A stretch of DNA of 64,000 nucleotides from Elysia crispata (GCA_033675545.1 JAWDGP010005862.1:1-64000); one strand, 5' to 3'; positions 48,560 to 60,882 are shown, counted from the first letter of the stretch. A program made the numbers and translations. Notes: a model not told the origin generated them from the letters alone.

Positions 48560-48800
48560 GTAGTAGTAGGTGGTGGTAGTAGTAGTAGTAGGTAGTAGTA
48601 GTAGTTGTAGGTAGTAGTAGTAGTTGTAGGTAGTAGTTGTTGTTGTAGGTAGTAGTTGTTGTTGTAGGTTGTAGTTGTTGTTGTAGGTTGTAGTTGTTGT
48701 TGTAGGTTGTAGTTGTTGTTGTAGGTTGTAGTTGTTGTTGTTGTTGTAGGTTGTAGTTGTTGTTGTAGGTTGTAGTAGTTGTTGTAGGTTGTAGTAGTTG
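48186..48800. repeat. (TAG)n-derived array upstream of the aldo-keto reductase
   Basis: Pure TAG blocks alternate with 'gtaggtag' 4-base-shifted blocks, then TAG/TTG mixtures, and finally a repeated 'gtaggttgtagttgttgtt' motif (about 21 bp). The long minus-strand frame across it is an artefact. Confidence 0.95.
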
Positions 48801-48939
48801 TTGCAGTTGAGGAGGTAGTGGGAGTGGTAACGTTGGAAGCTGGAGTGGGGGTGGTATTTGTGGTGCTAGTAACAGTAGCAGTAGTTGTAGTAGAGCAGTG
48901 GTAACAGCAGTAGAAAAATTGATTGTCCGGCCCTCTCCG

Positions 48940-49126
<187 letters not shown>

Positions 49127-49378
49127 TTTCGCAATCTTTGTACTTACCTATTATCTCTTTTTCTAATTCCTTTCTCTTTCTTTCTTTGTCAGGATTCCTG
49201 AAGAATTTCTAAGAGGAAGAGCATTCACCTTGAAATATCTTATGCTCATCAATCATCCTTTTTAAGGTTATGGTGTATTCCATCCTAATGCCTCGGTGAA
49301 ATGAAATATAAGATGTAACTTACGGGATGCAGCTATTTTTTTTCCTTTATCAGAGTGTCTGTAACGGTAGATCAAAGC

Positions 49379-49486
49379 ATGGCTGAGATTCCAAATAAAA
49401 GCAAGGTTGAGTACAACTTCCTGGGGAAATCTGGCGTAAAAGTTTCCAATATTTGTCTGGGAACCTTGACATTTGGTGAAACCCCG
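49379..49486 (+). CDS. Aldo-keto reductase exon 1
   Basis: Residues 1-36, starting MAEIPNK and ending FGETP at the donor ccg|gtgagt, phase 0. It forms the first barrel strand (ICLGTLTFG). The exon probably begins at 49,354 with 25 untranslated bases. Confidence 0.92.
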
Positions 49487-52400
49487 GTGAGTTATAAAGT
49501 GGTGTTTATCGCGAAAACTAGGCGCTTTAGAAAATTTGCAGCAAAACGAATTATTCGCAATCTAAGAAGATGGTTAAGTCGAAACATTTTGGGCCATATG
49601 AAAAATAAATCCATGTTTTTCATTTTTGTAATTAAAGGAACAAACGTTTGACATTATATTAATGTTGGGATATTCTTCTGTTTCTTCAGTCAAAAAGAGG
49701 AAACAAAACATATGACTATGACTTCATCTTTGAGGACAAAACGGTTTCCATAGCATCTTTTAACATAAAATCTCCAAGCAACAAAATATTACAGCAATAT
49801 GATTCGTACGTTCAGTTCGAAGGTGTAAAATTCTGCACAAAATGTTTAGATTTTCGATTGCTGACAGCGTAAAGCTTCAAGGGGCTCAACTCCCTATATT
49901 TCATAAGAGACAGCAAAAGATCTAGGAAGGGATTTTGAGTACTCTTCTCCTTCGGGATCGAATCTGGGTAAACCAAAAGGTAACCTCGCGGTATTTTATA
50001 AGCGTAGATGTTAAGTTTTCTTACTACTCTTTTTACTTCACTTTGAATACCATGAAACAATTAGAGCCGATGTTTTTTTCATCAAATTATCTCTATGTCT
50101 TATGATCTTGTCATCCTGTGCCCTGTCTTTGCCGAGGGATGGGGAGCTCGCCCTGAGACCAAGGGTCCACTGTGTTGCATCAGTGATAAATCTTTCCCCA
50201 GGTTGGACGTCCAGGTCAGTGTGATGAGAGCCTGTCTCACCAAATCTTAAACAGGTTTGCGGCCTGGGGTGGAAACTTCGTGGACACAGCGGATTTTTAC
50301 GGCCTGGGCAACTCGGAGATCGTCGTTGGTTCATGGTTGGAGAGGTCAGTTTCTCGGTACTCAGATGATGAATGAAATAATATAGTAAAATATCCAACTG
50401 TGTAGCTAGCCAGTGTAAAATGTATTGCTTCTCGTCTTATATAGACAGTAGGTTTACAATTAAAAAACTAGTGGGTTTGTTTTTGTTTTTTTTTTGTTTT
50501 TGTTTGTTTGTTTTTCTTGCATAAAATATAAACGCCACATGAGAAATGCGGACATGGATGTGCTATCCTGGGAGGCCAGCATAATTGCGGGACTCAGGAA
50601 GGGTAGAAGTAAACCACGAGATTCTGCGATCCCGTAAAGATCGTGACTAGAACCAATGCATGAAGAGGGAGGCTCGAAAAATAAGGGCAGCCTCAACCGA
50701 CAAGCAAATCGCCTCACCTAGATCCGCTTCAATAAGAATTGCCACTCACGTGTAGGCCTACACACACATACCAGGAGCTGCAGCCACCACACATTACACC
50801 CATGCACAAAATTGTCTCTCGAGACGGAAAGGCCAAAAAGAGCATTGGGTCTTCTTGGAGCTAGAAAGAGCTGGAGTAGAAAGGAAAACTTTTACTCTCG
50901 CAATTCAGATTTACGTTTTTGGCCGACTAATCTCATAGGTGAGGTCGTAGCAGATGGCGTGGAAGAGAGGAAATTATGGACAGACTGAATAAGTTTGTTA
51001 TCGTTGGTGTTCCTGACAGGTTCCCAACTGGCCTTTTCAATATCACAAGTATTCGGTTTTATACATGATTACTAAAGTAGAGGCAGAGCAGGTTCAATTT
51101 TCTCCCTAGATTTATCTATGGGTCCCCTGAGTTTCAATAGAAATTACAGTGCTTCGGATAATCTTTCAGGTAAAACAACTTATTATGCTTTGGGAATAAT
51201 CTCATGCTATGATTGTGAACCCATCCACAGCCAAAATTCAAACCGTTTTCCTACTGTTTGGAAACTTTCCCCACCCCTAAACGTATTTATAAATATTTTC
51301 CAATTCGAAGGCTGAGTAAAGCCTGCTTTTTTGTCATCTAAACTAGACAAACAAGAGAAGATTTCGTTGTGGCAACAAAATGTCGCTTCGATATGTGTCA
51401 GAATGTGAACTCAGTGGGACTGAGTCGACGCCACATCACCAAGAGCATAGAGGACAGTCTGCAGCGGCTCCACACCGACTATGTGGATGTTTACCAGGTA
51501 AGCCAGCCTGTACAGCTGTGGGAAAAATCTCTGGAAGGGTAATTATGTTGAAGAATCACATTCCCCTTTTTATACCCATCTAACAAGCGTCTTAAAGAAT
51601 CTTAATATACATTAGGAAAGTGCAAAATAAGATAAATTCTCATGTTATGAAATCTCTAAATCGATACCTCAATGACCAGAGTATAATTTTCCTGGCACTG
51701 TAATTCATTTAAAAAATCATTAGATGAAGACAATAAGGTAGAACGTACTTATTAAAATTACGGAGTGAGAAAATTAAGTATATACAGAAATGTTTTTTTT
51801 CCCAAACGATAAAAAAGATGGTGTCTAAGTCATTTCATATTAAAAATCATAAATCTCTCAAACTCGCTTATGCTATCAGTAGGTTCACTTGGGCGTTATC
51901 TCCATGTTCCAGGAGTAGGCCTTCCACCCTGATATCACCAAGAACCACTAGCTGTGGGTTCAAAACCCATACCAACCCTATATTGAGTCTTGAGCTTCTT
52001 CTCTACTTCATATAGCATGCTTCTTCAGGTACGTCGCCTTCATGGCCGTTCTGCATTGCTCTCTGTCCACGCTTCTTGCTGTTCTGTCCATAGCCATGCT
52101 TCTTGCTGTTCTGTCCATAGCCACACTTCTTGCTGTTCTGTCCATAGCCACACTTCTTGCTGTTCTGTCCATAGCCACGCTTCTTGCTGTTCTGTCCATA
52201 GCCATGCTTCTTGCTGTTCTGTCCATAGCCATGCTTCTTGCTGTTCTGTCCATAGCCATGCTTCTTGCTGTTCTGTCCATAGCCATGCTTCTTGCTGTTC
52301 TGTCCATAGCCATGCTTCTTGCTGTTCTGTCCATAGCCATGCTTCTTGCTGTTCTGTCCATAGCCACGCTTCTTGCTGTTCTGTCCATAGCCATGCTTCT

Positions 52401-55400
52401 TGCTGTTCTGTCCATAGCCATGCTTCTTGCTGTTCTGTCCATAGCCACGCTTCTTGCTGTTCTGTCCATAGCCATGCTTCTTGCTGTTCTGTCTATAGTT
52501 ATGCTTCTTGTTGTTTTGTCCATAGCCACGCTTCTTGCTGTTCTGTCCATAGTTATGCTTCTTGCTGTTCTGTCCATAGCCATGCTTCCTGCTGTTCTGT
52601 CCATAGCCACGCTTCTTGCTGTTCTGTCCATAGCTATGCTTCTTGCTTTTCTGTCTATAGCCATGCTTCTTGCTGTTTTATCCATGGCCATGCTTCTTGC
52701 TGTTTTGTCCATAGCCACGCTTCTTGCTGTTCTGTCCATAGCCACGCTTCTTGCTGTTCTGTCCATAGCCACGCTTCTTGCTGTTTTGTCCATAGCCACG
52801 CTTCTTGCTGTTCTGTCCATAGCTATGCTTCTTGCTTTTCTGTCTATAGCCATGCTTCTTGCTGTTTTATCCATGGCCATGCTTCTTGCTGTTATCAAGT
52901 TTATCCATAAAATTATATCCTCCTCAATTTCATCAATCCATCTTCTTCATGGCCTGCTTCTACTTTTATTTCCCATAATTGTCCTTACCAGAATGATCTT
53001 TCCCAGACGTTGGTGAAATAGTATGCCAGTCCTCACAAGACAGATAAAAAAAATAAAGTGTTACTTTTTTGTACTTTTGTTTCTGCGGTCTCTGAGGTCG
53101 TCCACCATAATTAGTTTTGGTGACAGCACACTTCTTTTCCATGACTACAAGAAAACCTTTTCCAAGCTTCACAATACACAAAATCGAGAAACTATGACAG
53201 TTTTTGCCTAAATTACGGTCTGAAATCGACACTTTTCCGCTATTATAGACCGAGGCCTTATGAGATTACTCAAAGTGCTGTCTTTCATTAACATAGTTGT
53301 TTGAAAAATCAGTTAAAATGAGACAGGCACAAATTTACTCTAGAAATATATTGAAGCACGGCAGCACAATATTAAAAAGCACATGGTGTCGATTTATCCG
53401 TGGGTCTGATTACTTAGCCCTTTATTTGAAATAATAAGAGTAATTTTAGACCGAGGAGGAATCTGTAGATCTAGGGGTTAAACCTAAATAAAGCAATAAC
53501 AGGACTGGGTCTGGAAGGTATGATTATTTTTTATTCACTTTTTTTTTTTGCTTTGGATATTTAAGGTTTTGTTGATTTGCACGATCGATGAATCAGAACG
53601 CGGCTAAGAACAATACGTTTATAATTGGTGGGTTTAATAAGTTCATTTTCGAGAAGAGTAAGAATTTACTAGGTTAAATATTTAATCCAGATAAAAACTT
53701 GATGACCGATCTGTTGCAATAACCCTTCTAAAATCTAAGTCTATAAAATAATTTAAAAAACTCAATCGTTATTGTCAAGAATTCAGACCAAAAAGACAAA
53801 GCAATGGATCTAGGATTCCTAGCTATAGATTCTAGCTTTTAGATTTCTATTGAAAACAATAAATTTTCTAATAGAATGAGGGGTCTTTGCTGTGAGGTGC
53901 GTTTTGATCCATCGATAGGGCATATCGACTGAACTTGCATAATAGTTACATCTGGAAAATCATTGAAGCGCACAGAAAGTTTATTCCTTGATCAATTGCT
54001 GGTTTCAGATTTCTGTTTGAATATAACTGGCACAGCAGTCCTGTGGCAGTTTGTTCAGTTTACTGATACTATATGGTTAAGAATGGACTTGTTGTAAGTC
54101 GCGTAAGTAATTTGATAAAACTCAAAGTTGCTTGGATCAAGGTATAGTTAACAAGTGAAGTTAACAAGACATCTTGCATCATTGAAATATTAGTTTAAAA
54201 AGTTCATCATGATCTAGATTCAATTTATATATTCTATTCGTTCTTATTGAATCCTGCAAGTCGAAAACACATCCATCGAGATCTAGATCTAATTTTTAAA
54301 TTATATGCTTGTAAACAGTAGCTTTTCAAAGTTCTTTTTTTTTTCGAAATTTCAAAAATTGTGTAAATATTACTTGAAAATATATCATTACCAAATTTTA
54401 AGAATTCTTCCTGCACAGTATTCCAACAGAACACAATTGGTCACAAGATGGGAATATTCCCTCTTCTGTCTCAAGTCCCTTTTTCTCTATAATGTTCACC
54501 AGTCAGCTTTTACCCATACCAAGTTCAATATGGAAAGATTCATTTGATCTTTTAGTTTCTATTCATGCTATTTTGAGAATTTTTCTTTAGCTTTTCATTT
54601 CTTACTTTCCTGAATCAAGCCTTTATGAACCACTCAGTAATGATAGTTTACTACAGTCTACGTAAAACTCACTGCATCAAATTTCAGATCTAAGTATGTC
54701 ATAATTTATTGCAATGGATTTCTTTAATTAAACACATACATTTTCCAGAAAGAAACGACTCGATATTACTATGAAGACTGTAATAGTGATTTTTTTTTCT
54801 TTTTGAACAATTCTCACATTTATGGGTGTGCACCCACCAAGACCCATCTGTTCGACAACGCCACCCCTGTGGAGGAGACCTACCGCACCCTGGACGACCT
54901 TGTCCGCTGCGGGAAAGTCCGATACGTGGGAGTGTCTAACGTCACAGGCTGGCAGCTGCAGAAGATTGTGGACACCCAGAGACAGCTGGGACTCAACCCG
55001 ATTGTCAGTCTGCAGGTGAGTCCCGTGGGCAAAGGAAGTTACATTACATCTATAGGGTGATCAGAAAAAAGGTTATGGAGACCTAATTATTGAGTGTGTT
55101 TTGGCTCAGATTATGATATGGTGGCGCGACTAAACACTGAATGAAAGACACTCGGCGATTCAGCACCGGGCTTGACTCAGGAAAAACCGTCTAGAGCTTC
55201 ACGTGCCAATCGTTTTGGTCCTTTTTATATTTTCCTTGGGATTCCTGGACAGGTGAGAAAGAAGTCTTGACTGATTGTTCGAGAAGCAGTTGTCTAGCAT
55301 AGAAGATTCTTTCTGTTCATAACATCATTCATAAGCTGCCATTGCGTTGTGACGATAACCTTCAGATTTTTATAATGTTACTATTGTTCTGATATTTGTG

Positions 55401-56551
55401 TGAGGCAAACTAAAATGCTGTTTTTTAATTAGTACCTATTTTGTAAAAAGTACGTCCAAGCTACTTTTTTTCTAATTATGGCATGAAAATTTACCTCATC
55501 TTATTTAATGTGGAGAGTGGAACAGAAATTTCTTTTTAGCCATATTTATTTTGCATTAAAAAGGAATATGTAATGCATATTTTTTTTCTATGTTAATAAA
55601 TTTGTTCTCACAAAGACATTTAATTCTTTAGAAGAGACGAAAGAGTGAGAGGAATTTCAAAAACTAAGTTCTTCAAGCTTTTTTGCTTTGCTACGTCAGA
55701 AGAGCAATGTGTGTACGTTTTTCATGTGGAAGATTGAGTCCAGATATTTTGGGGTAAAGACAGTAACTATTTAGAAAGTCTAGCTTGATCTTTGCAGAGG
55801 TGACCTATAAGACCCAACTAGTGACAATAATGGTGATGAAAATCATTTTAAAACCATATGACTTATCATGATGATGATGATGGTGATGATGATGATGAGG
55901 ATGGTGGTGATGATGATGATGGTGGTGATGATGGTGGTGATGATGGTGATGATGAGGATGAGGGTGAGGGTGGTTCTGCCGCTGCTGCTGCTGTTGCTTC
56001 TTCTTCTGCTGATGATGATGATGATTAGGATGATGATGATGATGATGATGATGAAAAGGGCGATGATGATGATGGTGATGATGATGATGGTGATGATGAT
56101 GATGGTGATGATGAGGATGGTGATGATGAGGATGGTGGTGATGATGATGATGATGATGAGGATGGTGGTGATGATGATGATGATGGTGGTGATGATGGTG
56201 ATGATGATGATGATGATGATGATGGTGGTGATGATGATGAGGATGAGGGTGAGGGTGGTTCTGCCGCTGCTGCTGCTGTTGCTTCTTCTGCTGCTGCTGA
56301 TGATGATGATTAGGATGATGATGATGATGATGATGAAAAGGGCGATGATGATGATGGTGATGATGAGGATGGTGGTGATGATGATGATGATGATGAGGAT
56401 GGTGGTGATGATGATGATGATGGTGGTGATGATGGTGGTGATGATGGTGATGATGATGATGATGATGATGATGATGGTGATGATGAGGATGAGGGTGGTT
56501 CTGCCGCTGCTGCTGCTGTTGCTTCTTCTGCTGCTGCTGATGATGATGATA

Positions 56552-56582
<31 letters not shown>

Positions 56583-56642
56583 AAAGGGTGATGATGATGA
56601 TGGTGATGATGATGATGATGATTTTGATGATGATGATGATGA

Positions 56643-56697
<55 letters not shown>

Positions 56698-59238
56698 GAT
56701 GATGATTTTGATGATGATGATCTATCCCCAGCAACAATACAGCCTGGCGTCACGTGACTCTGAACTAGAACCCTTCCAGGTGTGTAAGAATGAAGGTATC
56801 GGAGTGCTGCCCTGGAGTCCACTCAAAGGGTGAGTGTTAAGATATGAACATAAGGTTTCAAATGTTACATATATCTTTCAAAATACTATGAACCTTTGTG
56901 AAGCGGAGGAAAGTTAATCTACCGATATTGAGACTGGTTTTTTCCCCCGAAGTTTTACTTTATTTTAATATTTCATTATAATTCCACAAACAGCCCGAAC
57001 AAAGAAAACATAAGTTATCGGGTGTTCAAAACTTAGTTTGTCTTAAAATGGAACAGTACAAAATGTTTTTGGTAGCGTGATAGAACATTAAGAATGCTAA
57101 GAATGCTAGGTGTTTCAGATGACAAAATCCATAGTTTCACTTCCTAGAGTCGTCTACTAGCCAATGGCAAATGACACGATATCTGGAAACTTGACCTTCA
57201 ATTAGTTTTGCACAGACTATGATCGCTAAGACTGCACTGAAATTTGTAGGCTCATTTTCAGATCTCAAACCCCGGTGTGGATTTTTTTTTTTTTAATCGG
57301 AGATCAATTCTGCCTTTCTTACAGATATTTTGCATAGACCATATTTAATAGATTCACTGCATCATGCAGTCAATCGGCTTCAAGATTATGCAATTGAATA
57401 AATAAACCAACTTTCTCCCAGCGGTCTCCTGACAGGGAAGGTGAAGCGAGGTGAGAAGCCACTGCAAGGCCGCCTGGGCTGGGTGGCCCAGGATGCGAGG
57501 AGAGCGTATCAGTCTCACCCACTCTGGCATGCCCTGCCTGAGCAGATGTTTGATATAGTCGATACGGCAGAGGCCATCGGGAAAATCTATGGTAGGATTT
57601 TGCCACCTTACTTGGTTGTCCACAATTTAAATAAGAACATGATTGAGGTGGAAACAGCAAGATAGAATACTTCATGTGAATTGCCTAGTATGATTGCGGC
57701 ATAAATAACTTTTTTGTTGTTGTTTTTTTTTTTTTTAATTGTTGGATTAACATTTGAACAACATTCCCATAAGCTGGTTGTGAAGGTGTAAGGAATTTTC
57801 ATATGTCGCAAATTCAAGTAAGTCTTCGGCCATGCATAGGAAGCAAGAGATATAACTACACATACCATTTGCTTCGTCGCTGTTATATCATTATCTCCAT
57901 TATCATGTAAAACAAAGCATATCATAGCATGTTTTTTCTTGTCCACCCCACCAGGTCGCACTATCGCCCAGGTGTCCATCCGCTGGCTGCTGCAGAGGGA
58001 CGTGACCACCTCGGTCATCATTGGGGCCACAAGCCTGGCTCAGCTTGACCAGAACATGGCAGTCAATGGCTGGTCACTCTCTGCTGATGAGGTCAGTATA
58101 AACGCATCAAAATATCACTTCTAAAAGTTGCTAATCTATAAAAGCTAGCAACAAGATCAATAGCAAATAACACGAAGTTGATTGTATAATCAACAACAAA
58201 TACAAAACAACAACAAAAGCAATAACAGCAATAAAGCACAAATTAAGCAGGTCTAATAATGAAAATTTTGACTACTTATAGGACTGATTCCCAGATTCAT
58301 TTAGATACCTGTAGCGAATTTATTTAGTGATTTAGGTAATTTACATTAAGTTGAAAATTTGATCCACTAAGCCGCTTTATGAACATGAGGTTCAGCGTCA
58401 CACGAATGCTTAATATTTTCAGTTTAATATGTTGAATAATTGATGAATGGTATAAATATTCTCCTCTTCCTCCTCCTCCTCCTTTTCCTTCTCTTCTTCT
58501 TCTTCTTCTTCTTCTTCTTCTTCTTCTTCTTCTTCTTCTTCTTCTTCTTCTTCTTCTTCTTCTTCTTCTTCTTCTTCTTCTCCTCCTCCTCCTCCTCCTC
58601 CTCCTCCTCCTCCTCCTCCTCCTCCTCCTCCTCCTCCTCTTCCTCCTCCTCCTCCTCCTCTTCCTCTTCCTCTTCTTCTTCTTCTTCTTCTTCTTCTTCT
58701 TCTTCTTCTTCTTCTTCTTCTTCTTCTTCTTCTTCTTCTTCTTCTTCTTCTTCTTCTTCTTCTTCTTCTTCTTCTTCTTCTTCTTCCTCCTCCTCCTCCT
58801 CCTCCTCCTCCTCCTCCTCCTCCTCCTCCTCCTCCTCCTCTTCCTCCTCCTCCTCCTCCTCCTCCTCTTCTTCCTCCTCTTCCTCCTTCTCCTCCTCTTA
58901 GAGGGTTGTTATTTTTGTTGTAATTGTTTGTATTGGTAGATATTTATGGTGTAGCTGTTTTTTTTTTCCGGCTGCTGATGCTTTTGTTATTGTTCATGCT
59001 TTTTAAATTTCATTTTTGTTTGCTGTTTTTTCAAAGTGAATAACTAAAATACTACTACTATTTTTTCTACAGTATATACAAGCACTAAAATATTACAATT
59101 TTCCTTCTCCAGATGGCGCAGTTGGACAAGATATCTACCACTGAACTACCTTACCCTTACGAAATGATCTTCAGAGCAAACGAAGATCGAATGAACCACT
59201 ACATTTCCGGCGGCTTCGTAAAATCATTAGGGTCTTGA
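49379..59238 (+). CDS. Aldo-keto reductase, YajO/IolS-like (eight coding exons)
   Basis: Exons 49,379-49,486; 50,202-50,344; 51,347-51,497; 54,842-55,015; 56,732-56,829; 57,422-57,591; 57,955-58,091; 59,113-59,238. All introns are GT/AG and all phases fit, giving 1,107 bases: 368 residues and a stop, close to the 330-360 usual for the family. It is a soluble (beta/alpha)8 NADPH-dependent oxidoreductase that reduces aldehydes or ketones; the physiological substrate is unknown. The catalytic tetrad is complete: Asp64 and Tyr69 (DTADFYG), Lys95 (VVATKC), His136 (YQTHLFD). Family motifs include [39 protein letters not shown] and IGATSLAQL. The start is the first ATG after an acceptor-like tttcctttatcag at 49,353, so an upstream 5' UTR exon is likely. 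No signal peptide. Related animal proteins are usually labelled 1-deoxyxylulose-5-phosphate synthase YajO-like, a database name rather than a proven activity. Confidence 0.95.
50202..50344 (+). CDS. Aldo-keto reductase exon 2
   Basis: Residues 37-83 plus a split codon; carries catalytic Asp64 and Tyr69 ([15 protein letters not shown]). Acceptor tttcccag... reads ttccccag|gtt; donor gagag|gtcagt, phase 2. Confidence 0.93.
51347..51497 (+). CDS. Aldo-keto reductase exon 3
   Basis: Residues 84-134; carries catalytic Lys95 (FVVATKC) and the helix [18 protein letters not shown]. Acceptor aactag|a, donor ccag|gtaagc. Confidence 0.93.
51498..54841 (+). other. Aldo-keto reductase intron 3
   Basis: The largest intron (3,344 bp). 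Besides the 27-bp array it contains AT-rich unique sequence; no nested gene or recognisable element was found. Confidence 0.8.
52063..52895. repeat. 27-bp minisatellite, about 31 units, in intron 3
   Basis: The unit is 'cttcttgctgttctgtccat' plus 'agccatg'. Variants sit in a higher-order pattern: a 72-base variant block near 52,631-52,702 recurs at 52,820-52,891, exactly seven units (189 bp) later. Frames open in both directions are artefacts because it lies in the 3.3-kb intron 3. Confidence 0.97.
54842..55015 (+). CDS. Aldo-keto reductase exon 4
   Basis: Residues 135-192; starts with the His136 motif THLFD and includes [18 protein letters not shown]. Acceptor cccaccaag|acc, donor ctgcag|gtgagt, phase 0 on both sides. 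Confidence 0.93.
55866..56725. repeat. (GAT)n array with higher-order units, intron 4
   Basis: GAT/GGT trinucleotides with three copies of an embedded block (gagggtggttctgccgctgc then tgctgctgttgcttctt and an 'aaaagggcgatg' tail) near 55,965, 56,249 and 56,488. The higher-order unit is about 240-285 bp. The array ends six bases before the 'tctatccccag' acceptor of exon 5. Confidence 0.96.
56732..56829 (+). CDS. Aldo-keto reductase exon 5
   Basis: Residues 193-224 plus a split Gly; [15 protein letters not shown] and [12 protein letters not shown]. Its acceptor (tctatccccag) directly follows a long GAT array, leaving almost no pyrimidine tract. Confidence 0.93.
57422..57591 (+). CDS. Aldo-keto reductase exon 6
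   Basis: Residues 226-281 with split codons on both sides; [13 protein letters not shown] and a helix [15 protein letters not shown]. Acceptor ttctcccag|c, donor tatg|gtagga. Confidence 0.93.
57955..58091 (+). CDS. Aldo-keto reductase exon 7
   Basis: Residues 282-327; [14 protein letters not shown] and the cofactor-binding stretch [13 protein letters not shown]. Acceptor caccccaccag|gt, donor gatgag|gtcagt. Confidence 0.93.
58462..58899. repeat. (TTC)n/(TCC)n polypyrimidine array, intron 7
   Basis: About 438 bp of TTC and TCC blocks on the sense strand, in alternating homogeneous segments (TTC, TCC, TTC, TCC). Sense RNA would be all pyrimidine and the template strand GAA/GGA. It lies about 210 bases upstream of the exon 8 acceptor. 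Confidence 0.97.
59113..59238 (+). CDS. Aldo-keto reductase exon 8, terminal
   Basis: Residues 328-368 and the stop [12 protein letters not shown] ... GGFVKSLGS. Acceptor ttttccttctccag|atg. The 3' UTR is short: AATAAA starts at 59,281, 42 bases after the stop. Confidence 0.93.
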   Translation: MAQLDKISTTELPYPYEMIFRANEDRMNHYISGGFVKSLGS

Positions 59239-59280
59239 TAGATTAACGTTCAACTGTTGCGCCAATGTGATTGAGGTTCT

Positions 59281-59286
59281 AATAAA
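59281..59286 (+). terminator. Polyadenylation signal AATAAA of the aldo-keto reductase
   Basis: Canonical hexamer 42 bases after the stop codon. Further AATAAA copies recur in many downstream repeat units, so cleavage could be spread over several sites. Confidence 0.6.
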
Positions 59287-60307
59287 AAAAATTTTTTTTC
59301 ATAATTTAACTTTAAAAACGTACTTACTACTGTGCCAATATTATTGAGATTCTAATAAAAAAAATATTTTCTTGATAACTTTAAAAACGCACTTACTGCT
59401 GGGCCAAAGTTATTAAGATTCTAATAAAAAAAATATTTTCTTGATAATTTAATGTTAAAAACGCACTTACTACTGTGCCAATATTATTGAGGTTCTAACA
59501 AAAAAAAAATATTTTCTTGATAATTTAACTTTAAAAACGTACTTACTGCTGTGCCAATATTATTGAGGTTTTAATAAAAAATATTTTCTTGATAATTTAA
59601 TGTTAAAAACTGACTTACTGCTGTGCCAAAGTTATTGAGATTCTTATATAAAAAGTATTTTCTTGATAACTTAGTGTTAAAAACGCACTTACTACTGTGC
59701 CAATATTATTGAGGTTCTAATAAATAAAAATATTTTCTTGATAATTTAACTTTAAAAACGCACTTACTGCTGTGCCAATATTATTGAGGTTCTAATAAAA
59801 AATATTTTCTTGATAATTTAATGTTAAAAACTCACTTACTACTGTGCCAATATTATCGATATTCTAATTTTTTAAAAAAATATTTTCTTGATAATTTAAT
59901 GTTAAAAACTCACTTACCGATGTGCCAAAGTTATTGAAATTCTTATACAAAAAGTATTTTCTTGATAACTTAATGTTAAAAACGCACTTAATACTGTGCC
60001 AATATTATTGATGTTCTAATAAAAATATTTTCTTGATAATTTAACTTTAAAAACGCACTTACTGCTGTGCCAATATTATTGAGGTTCTAATAAAAAATAT
60101 TTTCTTGATAGTTTAATGTTAAAAACTCACTTACTACTGTGCCAATATTATCGATATTCTAATTAAAAAAAATATTTTCTTGATAAATTAATGTTAAAAA
60201 CTCACTTACCGATGTGCCAAAGTTATTGAGATTCTTATATAAAAAGTATTTTCTTATAATTTAACTTAAAACGCAATTTACTACTGTGTCAATATTATTG
60301 AGATTCT

Positions 60308-60308
<1 letters not shown>

Positions 60309-60357
<49 letters not shown>
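60309..60357. repeat. (TA)n microsatellite inside the 73-bp array
   Basis: About 24 TA units replacing the usual A-rich part of one repeat unit. Confidence 0.95.
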
Positions 60358-60363
<6 letters not shown>

Positions 60364-60882
60364 ATTTCACTTTTACGCATTTACTACTGTGCCAATATTA
60401 TTGAGATTCTTATTTTAAAAAATATTTTCTTGACAATTTAACTCTAAACGCATTTACTACTGTGTCAATTTTATTAAGATTCTAATAATAATAAAAAAGA
60501 ATGTTCTTGAAAAAATTATGCGATATTTGTCTGGCTTTGTGTTATCTGCATGTCACTGTAGATATTTGGTTGATGACCCACATATTGATAAGTTTATCTC
60601 AGGGCCTCTTGAGCAGTTTGAGCAATTTTTGGAAGTTTATCAGTGTAGTGTATGTTTTAAAACAAAGCTACGCTGCAAATTAACCGCATCACCTTAAGCA
60701 ATTAAATATAAAATTTATGAAGCTGAATCTTCTTCATGTGGGTTTTTTTTTATTTATTTGCCATTGCTTTATTTTTCAATAGTATTGATTTAATTTCAGT
60801 AGTCATTATAATCGTTTACTTTTATTTTCAAGGTTTCGAAGAATTAATTTTTGACGCTTGGAAAGAGGCCTGATTTGTTGGG

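Larger units (their letters stand above)
59258..60490 (+). repeat. About 73-bp tandem repeat starting at the aldo-keto reductase poly(A) signal
   Basis: About 17 units marked by 'gtgccaatattattgag', 'ttctaataaaaaa', 'tattttcttgataatttaac' and 'aaaacgcacttactgct'. The first unit overlaps the gene's 3' UTR from 59,258. Subtypes order as a four-unit higher-order repeat duplicated at 59,620-59,919 and 59,920-60,210. A (TA)n tract interrupts the array at 60,309-60,357. Confidence 0.93.

Noticed and set aside
50460-50717. 85-codon minus-strand frame in intron 2 of the reductase
   Set aside because: Poly-Lys end derives from a T-rich tract; no homology recognised and it is antisense in an intron.
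51990-53016. Three overlapping frames of about 300 codons through the 27-bp array
   Set aside because: They lie within intron 3 of a clearly spliced gene, and all three frames are open because the unit is a multiple of three.
55805-56833. Poly-His and poly-Met frames
   Set aside because: GAT array translations; only the last part (56,732-56,829) is a real exon.
58440-58901. Poly-Phe/poly-Ser frame
   Set aside because: TTC/TCC microsatellite in intron 7.
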